This document shows positions 33,110 through 41,800 of a stretch of 64,000 nucleotides of DNA, one piece after another. Both the position numbers and the translations under genes were made by a program. The stretch is from Chryseobacterium sp. C-71. GTDB taxonomy: Bacteria; Bacteroidota; Bacteroidia; Flavobacteriales; Weeksellaceae. A model generated the notes under the pieces. The model had not been told where the DNA came from, searched no databases, and was given only the letters and a program-made list of their open reading frames with translations. The first letter of the stretch is position 1. Each line of letters begins with the position of its first letter. Location: the NCBI RefSeq assembly GCF_020911865.1, contig NZ_CP087131.1, positions 3,782,001 through 3,846,000 on the forward strand, given 5' to 3'.

Positions 33110-35254
33110 ATGGACAATAAAGACTTTAGAACAAACGAAAAGCTGGATCAGCTTCAAGATCACACAACAGATAATCAAGATACGAAACTGACAACCAATC
33201 AGGGATTAAAAGTTAACAACAATCAGGATTCACTAAAGACTGATCAAAGAGGTGCGACTTTGCTTGAGGATTTTATTTTAAGAGAAAAAATTACGCATTT
33301 TGATCACGAGAGAATTCCAGAAAGGATTGTTCATGCGAGAGGTTCTGGTGCTCACGGGGTTTTTAAGCTGAATAAAAGTTTAGCCAAATACACTAAAGCA
33401 AAATTTTTAAATGATGTTGATAAAGAAACACCTGTTTTTGTAAGGTTTTCTACGGTTGCCGGAAGCGCAGGAAGTACAGATTTAGCAAGAGACGTAAGAG
33501 GTTTTGCGGTAAAATTCTATACTGAAGAAGGGAATTATGACTTGGTAGGAAACAACATTCCAGTATTCTTTATTCAGGATGCGATGAAATTTCCGGACTT
33601 GGTACACGCAGTAAAACCAGAACCTGATAATGCTATTCCGCAGGCTGCCTCAGCGCACGATACATTTTGGGATTTTATATCATTAATGCCTGAAAGTATG
33701 CATATGATTATGTGGGCAATGAGCGACCGTGCCATCCCGAGAAGCTACAGAATGATGGAGGGTTTCGGGGTGCATTCATTTAAATTTATCAATAGTGAAG
33801 GTGCTGTTCATTTCGTTAAATTTCATTTTAAACCTAAATTAGGGGTACATTCAGTCGCTTGGAGTGAAGCTCAGAAAATTTCAGGTACAGACCCGGATTT
33901 CCACAGAAGAGATCTTTGGGAATCTATTGAAAATGGTGCTTTTCCTGAATGGGATTTTGGAGTACAGATTATTCCTGAAGAAAATGAGCACGATTTTGAT
34001 TTTGATCTTCTGGATCCTACAAAATTAGTTCCTGAAGAATTAGTTCCTGTACAAATCGTTGGAACTTTAACTTTAAACAGAAATCCGGATAACTTTTTTG
34101 CAGAAACAGAGCAAGTGGCATTTCACCCAGGGCATTTAGTGCCGGGAATCGATTTTTCTAATGATCCGCTTTTACAAGGAAGATTATTTTCTTACACAGA
34201 TACACAGTTATCAAGATTAGGATCGCCTAATTTTCACGAAATTCCGATCAACAGATCGATCAATACAGTTCACAACAATCAGCGTGACGGTCATATGAGA
34301 CAGCAGATCGTAAAAGGAAAAGTTAGTTATGAACCTAATTCTATCGGTGGTGGATGTCCTTTTCAGGCAATGATGAGAGACGGCGGATTTACTTCAAATA
34401 ACGAAAGGGTAGACGGGCATAAAATAAGAGCGAGAAGCGACAGTTTTGTTGATCATTATTCTCAGGCAAAAATGTTTTTAAACAGTCAGTCTGCACCGGA
34501 AAAAACTCACCTTCAGAATGCTTTGGTATTTGAATTGTCAAAAGTGACCATCTTAGAAATCAGAGAAAGAGTAGTAGGGCAATTAGCTTTTATTGATGCT
34601 GAACTTGCTGCGAATGTTGCCGAAAAAGTAGGCGTAGAAGTTAAAAAATTGGATATGCCAAACCAAAGCATTCCTGCAGATGCCGATGCCGCAAGTTTAC
34701 AAAGCGAAGAAAGAGAGCCGGAAACTAAAAGTTCGAAAGCTCTAAGCATGAAGAATACAGTGAAAGATACAATAGAAAGTCGTGTGATTGGTTTTATCAT
34801 GGCAGACGGAGTAAATACTCAGGCTGTAAAATCTTTAAAAAGTAAGCTGGAAAGTGAAGGAGCGATTGTTCAGATTATTGCACCAAGTGTTGCGCCGGTG
34901 AAAGCAGATGACGGAACTAAATTTGAACCAAAACATTCGATTACAAGTACAGCAAGTGTATCTTTTGATGCTTTATATGTGTGTGCAGGTGAAAAATCTG
35001 CTAAGGAATTGATGCATCCGGAAAGAAAACCGATTGTTACAGAATTTATCAACGAAGCGTACAAACATTGCAAGGCAATCTATTTTGGGAAAGATACTGA
35101 CGAAATTTATAAGGCAACCAGAATCAGCACCAAAAAACATGAAGACCCTGCAATTATTAATACTTCAGGAGGTGATTCTGACGAGAAATTTATTTCGGCT
35201 ATCGCAAAACACAGAGTTTGGGATCTTGAGAAAGAGCGTAACTCTATGGCATAG
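33110..35254 (+). CDS. katE: Large-subunit catalase (KatE/HPII type)
   Basis: 714 residues, clade 2 large catalase that converts hydrogen peroxide to water and oxygen. The active site His lies in FDHERIPERIVHARGSGAHG (about 64-83), the distal Asn region in GNNIPVFFIQDA near 147, and the heme-ligating Tyr in RLFSYTDTQLSRLG near 362. The C-terminal 150 residues (about 555-710, RVIGFIMADGVNTQAVKSLK) form the flavodoxin/GATase-like domain typical of HPII. N-terminal tail is hydrophilic. It follows the unknown gene at 32488 after 1 bp. No OxyR-like regulator is nearby. Confidence 0.96.
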   Translation: MDNKDFRTNEKLDQLQDHTTDNQDTKLTTNQGLKVNNNQDSLKTDQRGATLLEDFILREKITHFDHERIPERIVHARGSGAHGVFKLNKSLAKYTKAKFLNDVDKETPVFVRFSTVAGSAGSTDLARDVRGFAVKFYTEEGNYDLVGNNIPVFFIQDAMKFPDLVHAVKPEPDNAIPQAASAHDTFWDFISLMPESMHMIMWAMSDRAIPRSYRMMEGFGVHSFKFINSEGAVHFVKFHFKPKLGVHSVAWSEAQKISGTDPDFHRRDLWESIENGAFPEWDFGVQIIPEENEHDFDFDLLDPTKLVPEELVPVQIVGTLTLNRNPDNFFAETEQVAFHPGHLVPGIDFSNDPLLQGRLFSYTDTQLSRLGSPNFHEIPINRSINTVHNNQRDGHMRQQIVKGKVSYEPNSIGGGCPFQAMMRDGGFTSNNERVDGHKIRARSDSFVDHYSQAKMFLNSQSAPEKTHLQNALVFELSKVTILEIRERVVGQLAFIDAELAANVAEKVGVEVKKLDMPNQSIPADADAASLQSEEREPETKSSKALSMKNTVKDTIESRVIGFIMADGVNTQAVKSLKSKLESEGAIVQIIAPSVAPVKADDGTKFEPKHSITSTASVSFDALYVCAGEKSAKELMHPERKPIVTEFINEAYKHCKAIYFGKDTDEIYKATRISTKKHEDPAIINTSGGDSDEKFISAIAKHRVWDLEKERNSMA

Positions 35255-35382
35255 AAATAGATAGCTTCTCATTACAACCAGTACAATATATTATGAAAGC
35301 AGCAGTTTTTCGTTCTTCATTTTTCTTACATGAACATGAGATTGCAGGTGCTAAAATTTAATCAAACTAAAATTTTACTATT

Positions 35383-35886
35383 ATGGAATTTCAAAAAAAA
35401 ATATTAGAATACATCAGTGAATATATGATGACAACAGGCGAAACAGTTGCCGTTGCCGAAAGTGTAACTTCCGGAATGCTTCAATTGGCTTTTTCACAAA
35501 TGCCCAATGCATCAATGTTTTATAAAGGTGGAATGACCGTATTTACTTTAGCGGAAAAAGTGAGACTTTTAAATGTAGACAAGCGGGAGGCTGAAAATAG
35601 CGATTGCGTATCAGAAAATATAGCAGACACGATGGCGCTGAATGTTGCGAAATTATTCGAAAGCGATTGGTCAATTGCAACAACAGGGTATTGTACTCCT
35701 GTAAGACATTCTACGTACAGTGTTTACGCACATTATACAATTGCTTACAAAGGTGAAATTATTGTATCAAAAAAACTAGAGCTTCATCCAAAGACTCAGG
35801 CATTGAATGCGCAATTGTACTATGCGGAATTTATTTTAGGGTGCTTCAAAAGTGAACTGAATAATCTGCTTATTTTAAATAATTAA
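35383..35886 (+). CDS. CinA C-terminal domain protein (NMN amidohydrolase-like)
   Basis: 167 residues, the stand-alone CinA C-terminal (PncC) domain, which deamidates nicotinamide mononucleotide. The AVAESVTSGMLQLAFSQ segment (about 23-39) corresponds to the family's AESCTGG region but with Val-Thr-Ser-Gly in place of Cys-Thr-Gly-Gly, and FYKGGMTVFTLAEKVRLLNV near 46 and ATTGYCTP near 105 replace YRGGVVAYSNEAK and the VTGIAGP motif. These changes suggest altered or lost activity. Many flavobacteria carry this variant near stress genes such as katE. Confidence 0.8.
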   Translation: MEFQKKILEYISEYMMTTGETVAVAESVTSGMLQLAFSQMPNASMFYKGGMTVFTLAEKVRLLNVDKREAENSDCVSENIADTMALNVAKLFESDWSIATTGYCTPVRHSTYSVYAHYTIAYKGEIIVSKKLELHPKTQALNAQLYYAEFILGCFKSELNNLLILNN

Positions 35887-35961
35887 TATAAAAGCTTCAA
35901 TGTTTTTATAATTTGTCCCGTCCTAAAAAATCGATACAGATTATAGGTCAAAAATAAATAA

Positions 35962-36813
35962 TTAAACCAAAGCAAAAACGTTTTTGCTTTGGTTTTTTGT
36001 TTTATAGGTTTTCATTTTCAATACGGACTGTTCGTGCATTTGGTTTGGGGTTAAATAATGATTTGAAAAATGAGGTCTTACTTCATTGTATATTTGAATT
36101 GACTCATTTACAACCCTTCTTCTTAATTTTGTTTCCATATCGTATTTATCAATATCAAATTCTTGTTTTAAAATTCCATTAATCCTTTCTGCCACTGCAT
36201 TTTCGTAGGGGTCTGAGTTTTGCGTCATACTACAATTGATGTTGTGCTTTCCCAATAATCTTTGGTATTCATTAGAGCAATACTGCAGACCACGGTCAGA
36301 ATGATGGATTAACGATTCTAAATTCACTTTTTTATTTTTTAAAGCTTTCTTCAATGCAATTAAACTGCTTTCTGTATTTAAATTATTCGCAACGTGATGC
36401 CCAACAATTTTCTTGGAATATGCATCTGTTATTAAACTTAAATAACTCGGATTCTTTCTGTTTCCGATGTAAGTAATATCTGCCACCCAAACTTCATTGG
36501 GTTTAGTGATTTGATAGTCCAATATCATATTTCTGTGCTTTCTAAAGCGGTGGTGGGAGTTGGTCGTGACGTGATAACTTCTTTTTGGAACAATCAGTAA
36601 ATGATTGGCCCGTAAAATACCAAAGAACTTATCTCTGCCAATATTCAGAGCTCCTAAAGGTTCTTTCAACATAAAATACAGCTTTTTACCGCCAATCTTT
36701 GGTTGTAGTATACGTTTTTCTTCCACCAATGCGACCACTTGTTGAGCTTTGCTCATTCGCACTGTGCTGCGTTTCAAACTTCTATAATAGACTTGTCTAT
36801 CCAATCCGGACAA
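35962..36813 (-). CDS. IS3 transposase OrfB (integrase core)
   Basis: 283 residues in the annotated frame, with rve integrase core: VWVADITYIG (first Asp near 109), LIHHSDRGLQYCS (second Asp near 170), NAVAERINGILKQEF (Glu near 207). The frame stays open upstream (ETLVFTCGLSGLDRQ), so the protein is made by -1 frameshifting from OrfA at an A-rich stretch (GAAAAAG) around 36838, as usual for IS3; the TTG at 36813 need not be used. A palindrome in its last codons (ACCAAAGC/GCTTTGGT) may also end transcription. Confidence 0.92.
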   Translation of the reverse strand: MSGLDRQVYYRSLKRSTVRMSKAQQVVALVEEKRILQPKIGGKKLYFMLKEPLGALNIGRDKFFGILRANHLLIVPKRSYHVTTNSHHRFRKHRNMILDYQITKPNEVWVADITYIGNRKNPSYLSLITDAYSKKIVGHHVANNLNTESSLIALKKALKNKKVNLESLIHHSDRGLQYCSNEYQRLLGKHNINCSMTQNSDPYENAVAERINGILKQEFDIDKYDMETKLRRRVVNESIQIYNEVRPHFSNHYLTPNQMHEQSVLKMKTYKTKNQSKNVFALV

Positions 36814-36827
36814 TCCACAGGTAAAAA

Positions 36828-37262
36828 CTAAGGTTTCTTTTTCTGTTCTGCGGAAGTTGTTGATTGTGCGGATGCGGAGTTTTTTCTGATATCGATATGG
36901 TATTCGCTTTCAGCAAGGTTGATCATCATATCGAAAAAGATAGCCTTTTTATCGGCAATGTAGGCTTGTCTTTCGAGTAAGGCTTTTTGTTTCTCAAGCA
37001 GTTTTACTTCAGCCTCCAATTCCATAATTCTTTGTTCAGGAGTTTTTTGCATAGAACTTGGTATTTGATTATCCCAATCAAAGTTACCGTATTTTCTAAG
37101 CCAATTGACAATCGTGGAACGAGATTGTATCGCATATTTCTTACGACATTCTGTAATTCCCAATTTTCCTGATTCAATTGCTTTTACAATCTGAACTTTA
37201 AAACTCAAACTGTAATCTTTCTGTGTACGCTTTACATAAAGCGATTCCACTGGTTCTTTCAT
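36828..37262 (-). CDS. IS3 transposase OrfA (helix-turn-helix, coiled coil)
   Basis: 144 residues. N-terminal HTH (SLSFKVQIVKAIESGKLGIT, then IQSRSTIVNWLRKYG) that binds the IS ends, followed by a leucine-rich coiled coil (RIMELEAEVKLLEKQKALLE, about 78-97) for multimerisation. It ends in an A-rich run where ribosomes may slip -1 into OrfB. Length and layout fit the IS150/IS3 groups. Confidence 0.92.
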   Translation of the reverse strand: MKEPVESLYVKRTQKDYSLSFKVQIVKAIESGKLGITECRKKYAIQSRSTIVNWLRKYGNFDWDNQIPSSMQKTPEQRIMELEAEVKLLEKQKALLERQAYIADKKAIFFDMMINLAESEYHIDIRKNSASAQSTTSAEQKKKP

Positions 37263-37315
37263 AACGATTCTTTTTTGTGTATCGTTATTTCAGGAATAGA
37301 CAATTATACCATAAA

Positions 37316-37343
37316 AAATTCCTCAATTTATATTGAGGAATTT
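37316..37343 (-). terminator. Intrinsic terminator of the ferritin-like gene
   Basis: AAATTCCTCAAT/ATTGAGGAATTT perfect 12-bp stem with TTAT-type loop, T run on the minus strand; 30 bp after the stop at 37373. The IS3 right end is 13 bp farther on. Confidence 0.88.
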
Positions 37344-37372
37344 CTTTTTTGACTTAATTTAGTTTTGAAAAA

Positions 37373-37981
37373 CTATTTTGCCTTGCTGTTCAGCGCTGTG
37401 TCTGCAATCGTTGACAACAATTTATCGCAATTTTTTTCTTCTTTTAAAGTTGCTAAAAAGTTGCTTAGGCATTTTTTCTCTTTTAAAACTTTCGCATAAG
37501 CTGCAAGACTTCCGTAAGTTGCAATCTCATAATGTTCTACTTTTTGAGAAGCAGCAATGATTCCTACATCACGAATGGCGCCAGCTTTTGTTTCTTCCAT
37601 GATGCCATTTCCTTCATCTAATAATCCTTGCATGGCATCACATTTTTTGGCTTCAGGCTTCAATCCTAAAGACTTGAAACATTCTTCTAATCTCATTACA
37701 TGAACTTTAGTTTCGGCTAAATGTGAAGAAATTGCATTTTTCAAATCCGGATGTGTAGCATTTTTCTCCATTTTCGGAAGTGCTTTTGTCAAGGCTTTTT
37801 CTGCCCAATAGATGTCTTTCAATGCGTCTTCAAAGAATTCTCTGAGATCTGCAGAAGCATCTTTTTTAGCTGGTGTTTTAGAAGATTTTGATGCTGTGCT
37901 TTTTGAAGCAGTCGGTTTTTTTGGTGCTACAGTTTTTTTTGGAGCTGTAGTTTTTTTAACTGTTGCTGTTTTAGTTGCCAT
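37373..37981 (-). CDS. DUF892 (YciF-like) ferritin-like protein with Lys/Ala-rich tail
   Basis: 202 residues. Residues about 1-42 are an Ala/Lys/Pro/Thr-rich tail (KKTTAPKKTVAPKKPTASK) like histone H1 or HU tails. Residues 45-195 are a DUF892 four-helix bundle (LREFFEDALKDIYWAEKALT start; Glu/His metal ligands in HLAETKVHVMRLEECF and KVEHYEIATYGSLAAYA). YciE/YciF proteins are stress-induced, ferritin-like and iron binding. The basic tail suggests DNA binding, as in Dps with a tail, so this could protect DNA and store iron. The tail's effect is inference. Confidence 0.85.
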   Translation of the reverse strand: MATKTATVKKTTAPKKTVAPKKPTASKSTASKSSKTPAKKDASADLREFFEDALKDIYWAEKALTKALPKMEKNATHPDLKNAISSHLAETKVHVMRLEECFKSLGLKPEAKKCDAMQGLLDEGNGIMEETKAGAIRDVGIIAASQKVEHYEIATYGSLAAYAKVLKEKKCLSNFLATLKEEKNCDKLLSTIADTALNSKAK

Positions 37982-38123
37982 ATTGTTTTATTTTAGTGAT
38001 TTTATGTTGCGTTTTATTATTCAATTTTAAGACCAAAGAAGTTTTTAAATGATATAAATAAAGAAAAGCTTTGGGTAAGTTTTAATGGCAAGCGTTTTGT
38101 TTAATCAATGTCAAACAAATCAC

Positions 38124-38450
38124 ATGAATAATAAAGTAAAAATAGCTCTGGCGTTGATCGCTGGAGGTACAGCAATTCTCCTTAATCAAAGAAGAAAGAA
38201 ACTGAGTCAAAAAGTAAAAACTTTTACTGCACCAGACGGAACTACCTACAAGGAAAATCAAATTTATCGTAATTCAGAAGGTAAAGCGTATAGAAATGGT
38301 AAAGTTGTGCATTTCGATACTTTAGAATTTGAAAATGAACCTCATTCAAACAATGCTTTTAGTCACTTGCATGATGATAAACTTTCAAAAAATTATCAGG
38401 CGAAACCTCAAAATGTTGATTATCATCAAAGAGGGAAGAGGCATCGCTAA
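38124..38450 (+). CDS. Hypothetical protein with N-terminal membrane segment
   Basis: About 108 residues from ATG 38124; the longer frame starts 39 bp upstream without support. The N-terminus (KVKIALALIAGGTAILL) is one membrane helix. The rest is hydrophilic, with SQKVKTFTAPDGTTYKENQIYRNSEGKAYRNGK, a Tyr-Arg-Asn repeat, and a basic His/Arg end. No family recognised. It is divergent from the ferritin-like gene and followed by a hairpin. Confidence 0.6.
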   Translation: MNNKVKIALALIAGGTAILLNQRRKKLSQKVKTFTAPDGTTYKENQIYRNSEGKAYRNGKVVHFDTLEFENEPHSNNAFSHLHDDKLSKNYQAKPQNVDYHQRGKRHR

Positions 38451-38466
38451 ATTATTTAAAATAAAA

Positions 38467-38498
38467 TAAGCGGTTGTGATTGAGGTCATAGCCGCTTA
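38467..38498 (+). terminator. Hairpin after the small gene
   Basis: TAAGCGG/CCGCTTA arms extended by wobble pairs (TTGTGA with TCATAG). 17 bp after the stop; no U-run, so termination is only probable. Confidence 0.5.
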
Positions 38499-38523
38499 CT
38501 GTTTAACTCAGTATATTTAGGTT

Positions 38524-38784
38524 ATGGATGTAAATATTTTAGGGATAGTAGCGGGGTTTCTCACTTCAATAGCAATGATTCCTCAGTTGATTAAAGTTAT
38601 CAAAGAAAAAAACGTTGAAGATTTATCTTGGGTTATGATTTTGGTCTTAATCTGTGGGCTCTCTCTTTGGGTTTGGTACGGATTTATTCAGAATGAATTA
38701 CCTATTATTCTATCAAATGCCTTTGCTGTATTGGTGAATTTAACTTTATTTATTTGCTATTTGTCATTTAGAAAAAAATCTTAA
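38524..38784 (+). CDS. SemiSWEET sugar transporter
   Basis: 86 residues, three membrane helices: about 4-20 (LGIVAGFLTSIAMIPQLIKVI, with the Pro-Gln motif), 38-55 (VMILVLICGLSLWVWYGF) and 62-80. The PQ-loop IPQL and the triple-helix bundle are the SemiSWEET hallmark; dimers carry sugars across the inner membrane by facilitated diffusion. Small, intact, standard length. Sugar specificity cannot be seen. Confidence 0.93.
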   Translation: MDVNILGIVAGFLTSIAMIPQLIKVIKEKNVEDLSWVMILVLICGLSLWVWYGFIQNELPIILSNAFAVLVNLTLFICYLSFRKKS

Positions 38785-39071
38785 AAAGCATCTTTAATTT
38801 TATTACTCATTAGGAAGAATTATTCTAATTAATCTGATTCCATTTAAATATTCCTGGTAAATATCAGTTAATGATTGAGATTTGTATAATAATCATAATG
38901 TTACGTTAATAATACATCAATTTTTAAGTTGGTGCTTTAATAGCTGACCAAAAATTTGTATCTTGGTCGCAGATTTTATGAAGCTACTGATTTAGATTTA
39001 AATTGTGCCATCCGCTTCATATAGTAATTCCGCTGTATCAATGGCATACGGCACATATTTTTTTATTTTGT

Positions 39072-40583
39072 ATGACTGAATCTTCAAACAAGTTATCTGG
39101 GGAAAATTACCCTGAATTTCTTGATCATTTTAAAACTTCACTCCATGATCTTTTTCAGAGAGAAAACATCGACCAGCTAAGTCTTTCAAGAGGTCTTCCG
39201 CCAAGTGTATGGAAAGAAATCATGAATCTAAAACCGCTTTCTGTTGCTGTACCCACTGAATTTGGAGGTCGCGGACTGAAAGTGAAAGAATGTTTGGGGA
39301 TTTTATCTGCCGCTTCTTACGAATCTCTACCATTATCATTAACTTTTGGGATCAACATCGCTCTTTTTCTTGAGCCATTAGCTAAATACGGAAATGAATC
39401 GATTAAAGGAAATATTTTTAAGCATTTCTTAGATTATGGTGCAATGGGTGGTTTGATGATCACAGAGCCGGACTTTGGAAGTGATGCCTTAAATATGAAG
39501 ACTCAAAATGAGTTGAAAGGTGATTCTTATGAAGTAAAAGGTACAAAACACTGGCAAGGTCTTACAGGTTTAGCTAATTACTGGCTGATTACCTCAAGAA
39601 GTGCCAATGCAGAAGGAAATCTATCCAGAGATGTTGATTTCTTCATCGCAGACACTCATCAACCTGAACAAAATATTGAGGTTTTGGAATATTATGATAA
39701 TCCAGGACTTTACATGATTCCTTACGGTCTTAATAAAGTTGATATCAAAGTTCCTCAAGCCAACAAATTAATTCCTGAATCTACAGGTCTTAAAATGATG
39801 CTTGATATTCTTCACAGAAGCAGATTTCAGTTCCCGGGAATGGGAATGGGCTTCCTGAAAAGAATGCTTGATGAAGCTTTAAGTCATACAAGAACCAGAA
39901 TTGTAGGAAATTCAAATCTTTATGCATTAGATCAGGTGCAATATCAGCTGACAAGATTAGAGTCGTTTTTCACGTTGTGTTCTGCAATGTGCGCAAAAAG
40001 TTCTAAAATTAGCGGAATTGATCACAACCTTTCATCAGAAGGTGTTCATGCGAATTCTATGAAAGCTTTGGTTACCGATATGATGCAGGAAGCAGCACAG
40101 ATTTTGGTACAGCTTTCAGGTGGAAAAGGGTACAGAATGAGCCACATCGGTGGAAGAGGAATTATGGACAGTCGTCCGTTCCAGATTTTTGAAGGTTCTA
40201 ATGAAATGTTGTACACCCAGATTTCAGAAGGAATTTTAAAAGATATGAAGAAAAAGAAACTGGAAAATGTAGGTGAATATCTTCAGCAAAATGTGTTGAG
40301 CGAAAATGCTGCTAAATTATACACTCAAAATCTAGATTTTACTATCAATACAGCAATTTCTCAGAGAAAAATGATTGATCTTGGTAAAGTAGTGGCAAGA
40401 ATCATCACTGTGAATGACCTTTTGGAATTAAGCAACGCAGGATTTAACCAAAAATTGGTTGATAATTCTGTTGAAATGACAAGACAGGAAATCGTTACTC
40501 TTCTTGCATCAATGAATCATCATCAGGATTTAAAGCCGTTGGATGATTACTCAGAAAACAGCAATTGGATGTCTTTAGTTTAA
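39072..40583 (+). CDS. Acyl-CoA dehydrogenase family protein
   Basis: About 503 residues from ATG 39072; a start 69 bp earlier would add a Cys/His-rich N-terminus unlike the family. FAD enzyme layout: N-terminal helical domain, MITEPDFGSDALNMKT near 138 (TEPxxGSD signature), KGTKHWQGLTGLANYWLI near 157, and C-terminal SGGKGYRMSHIGGRGIMDSRPFQIFEGSNEM near 362-392 holding the catalytic-base region. It oxidises an acyl-CoA and passes electrons to ETF. The substrate is unclear; it is a stand-alone gene with terminator. Confidence 0.92.
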   Translation: MTESSNKLSGENYPEFLDHFKTSLHDLFQRENIDQLSLSRGLPPSVWKEIMNLKPLSVAVPTEFGGRGLKVKECLGILSAASYESLPLSLTFGINIALFLEPLAKYGNESIKGNIFKHFLDYGAMGGLMITEPDFGSDALNMKTQNELKGDSYEVKGTKHWQGLTGLANYWLITSRSANAEGNLSRDVDFFIADTHQPEQNIEVLEYYDNPGLYMIPYGLNKVDIKVPQANKLIPESTGLKMMLDILHRSRFQFPGMGMGFLKRMLDEALSHTRTRIVGNSNLYALDQVQYQLTRLESFFTLCSAMCAKSSKISGIDHNLSSEGVHANSMKALVTDMMQEAAQILVQLSGGKGYRMSHIGGRGIMDSRPFQIFEGSNEMLYTQISEGILKDMKKKKLENVGEYLQQNVLSENAAKLYTQNLDFTINTAISQRKMIDLGKVVARIITVNDLLELSNAGFNQKLVDNSVEMTRQEIVTLLASMNHHQDLKPLDDYSENSNWMSLV

Positions 40584-40607
40584 GCTAAAATATCTTTAAA
40601 TATTACT

Positions 40608-40637
40608 TCTCCTCAAATTTATTTGGGGAGATTTTTT
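40608..40637 (+). terminator. Intrinsic terminator
   Basis: TCTCCTCAAAT/ATTTGGGGAGA (with G-U) stem followed by TTTTTTT, about 25 bp after the stop. Confidence 0.85.
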
Positions 40638-40652
40638 TAATTTTAAAACCGA

Positions 40653-41705
40653 TTAATTATTTTGACCTAAATTGTTTCTAAGTTCTTTATCTACATCATT
40701 GATATCCGGCAATTCAGAATGGAAATTTTCATCGATATATTTCAGCAAATCCTGATGATTATTATAATTTAGTTTTCTTATAAAAAGATGATTATTTGAT
40801 TTTAAATAATTTTCAAAAACTGAAGCAGCATCAGTGATGTTTAATGCATTAATATCTATGATCGCCCGTTTGTCATCATTCACAATCACAGAATGAAAAG
40901 GTGTATTCATCAGCACAGTTTGAAAGAAAGATTCTGCAGGAAGTAACGTGTGCAGATAATAATCTTCAAAAGCCATTACTCTTTCGCTATTACATAAAAA
41001 AGAACAGGTATCTCTCGTGAGAATCATCCATTTTCCACCGATAAACGGGATAACGTCTTTCATAAATTCCCTTTTGTAAATAAAAGATGAGATTCGAAAT
41101 GCCAATTCTGTGAAATGATTTTGAATACGTTTTAATGTATCGGGTCTGTAAAATTTTTGATCATAATAAAAGAGATAATTTTTACCATTTTGCGCAGTCA
41201 GAAATTTCCGGATGATTGTCTGAGATTTTAAAGGGTAATCTTCACCACTCAGATTGATGAAATATTCCCATTCATTGCTGACGTTTAACAGAAATTCCAT
41301 GGCATTGAGCTCAATTTGTACCATATTAAAACCGCCCGAAGTAATATTCATGCTTTCAAGGATATAAGCGTTTGGGTATTGAATTAGAAATCCCTGAATC
41401 CTTTCTGTTACTTCCTCATTGGCTTTTCTGTCGACATGGATGAGGTAAAATTGATCTCTTGTATAGATTTTTCTAAACATTCTGATGAATTGTTCAGACT
41501 CATCATGAACCATAATAAAATAGGCAATCCGCACCGATGAAGATGGAACCCGAACCAAAGTTTTTGGCTGCGGAAGAGGTTGGTGAAAAGTTGTGCGCAT
41601 GACTTTGCAATTAAAGTCGTTCACTTGAGCATGAAGCAAAGAACTTAATACTAAAGATAGACATACTTTCTGTAAGAAGTTTGATTTATTTTTAAATATT
41701 TTCAA
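40653..41705 (-). CDS. Core-2/I-branching type glycosyltransferase (GT14)
   Basis: 350 residues. FIMVHDESEQFIRMFRKIY (about 63-81), FYLIHVDRKAN (91-101), WEYFINLSGEDYPLKSQTII (about 145-164) and KWMILTRDTCSFL (about 226) are the conserved blocks of GT14 beta-1,6-GlcNAc transferases, which here probably add GlcNAc-like sugars to a surface glycan. The first about 27 residues look like a signal peptide (SLVLSSLLHAQ) and precede another Met near 36; GT14 enzymes are cytoplasmic in bacteria, so the true start may be later. Alternatively the enzyme is exported, which would be unusual. Confidence 0.75.
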   Translation of the reverse strand: MKIFKNKSNFLQKVCLSLVLSSLLHAQVNDFNCKVMRTTFHQPLPQPKTLVRVPSSSVRIAYFIMVHDESEQFIRMFRKIYTRDQFYLIHVDRKANEEVTERIQGFLIQYPNAYILESMNITSGGFNMVQIELNAMEFLLNVSNEWEYFINLSGEDYPLKSQTIIRKFLTAQNGKNYLFYYDQKFYRPDTLKRIQNHFTELAFRISSFIYKREFMKDVIPFIGGKWMILTRDTCSFLCNSERVMAFEDYYLHTLLPAESFFQTVLMNTPFHSVIVNDDKRAIIDINALNITDAASVFENYLKSNNHLFIRKLNYNNHQDLLKYIDENFHSELPDINDVDKELRNNLGQNN

Positions 41706-41800
41706 TCAATATTTTATTTAATTAATGTAACTTACCTATTCATTTTGGTCATCGTTTTATTGTATAAAAATTTATTCAGACTACCGAATGATACTAGTTT

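Larger units (their letters stand above)
35914..37302 (-). mobile_element. IS3-family insertion sequence, 1389 bp
   Basis: Ends begin TGTC and are imperfect inverted repeats (18 of 24 match: TGTCCCGTCCT.. and TGTCTATTCCT.., both reaching CGATAC). ATT flanks both sides (35911-35913, 37303-37305), consistent with a 3-bp duplication. Two transposase frames lie inside on the minus strand. It sits between cinA and the ferritin-like gene and breaks neither. Confidence 0.88.

Noticed and set aside
35294..35362. A 22-codon ORF starting MKAAVF, like the N-terminus of a zinc alcohol dehydrogenase
   Set aside because: Only six residues fit and the rest does not; there is no second piece nearby. Not listed as a gene.
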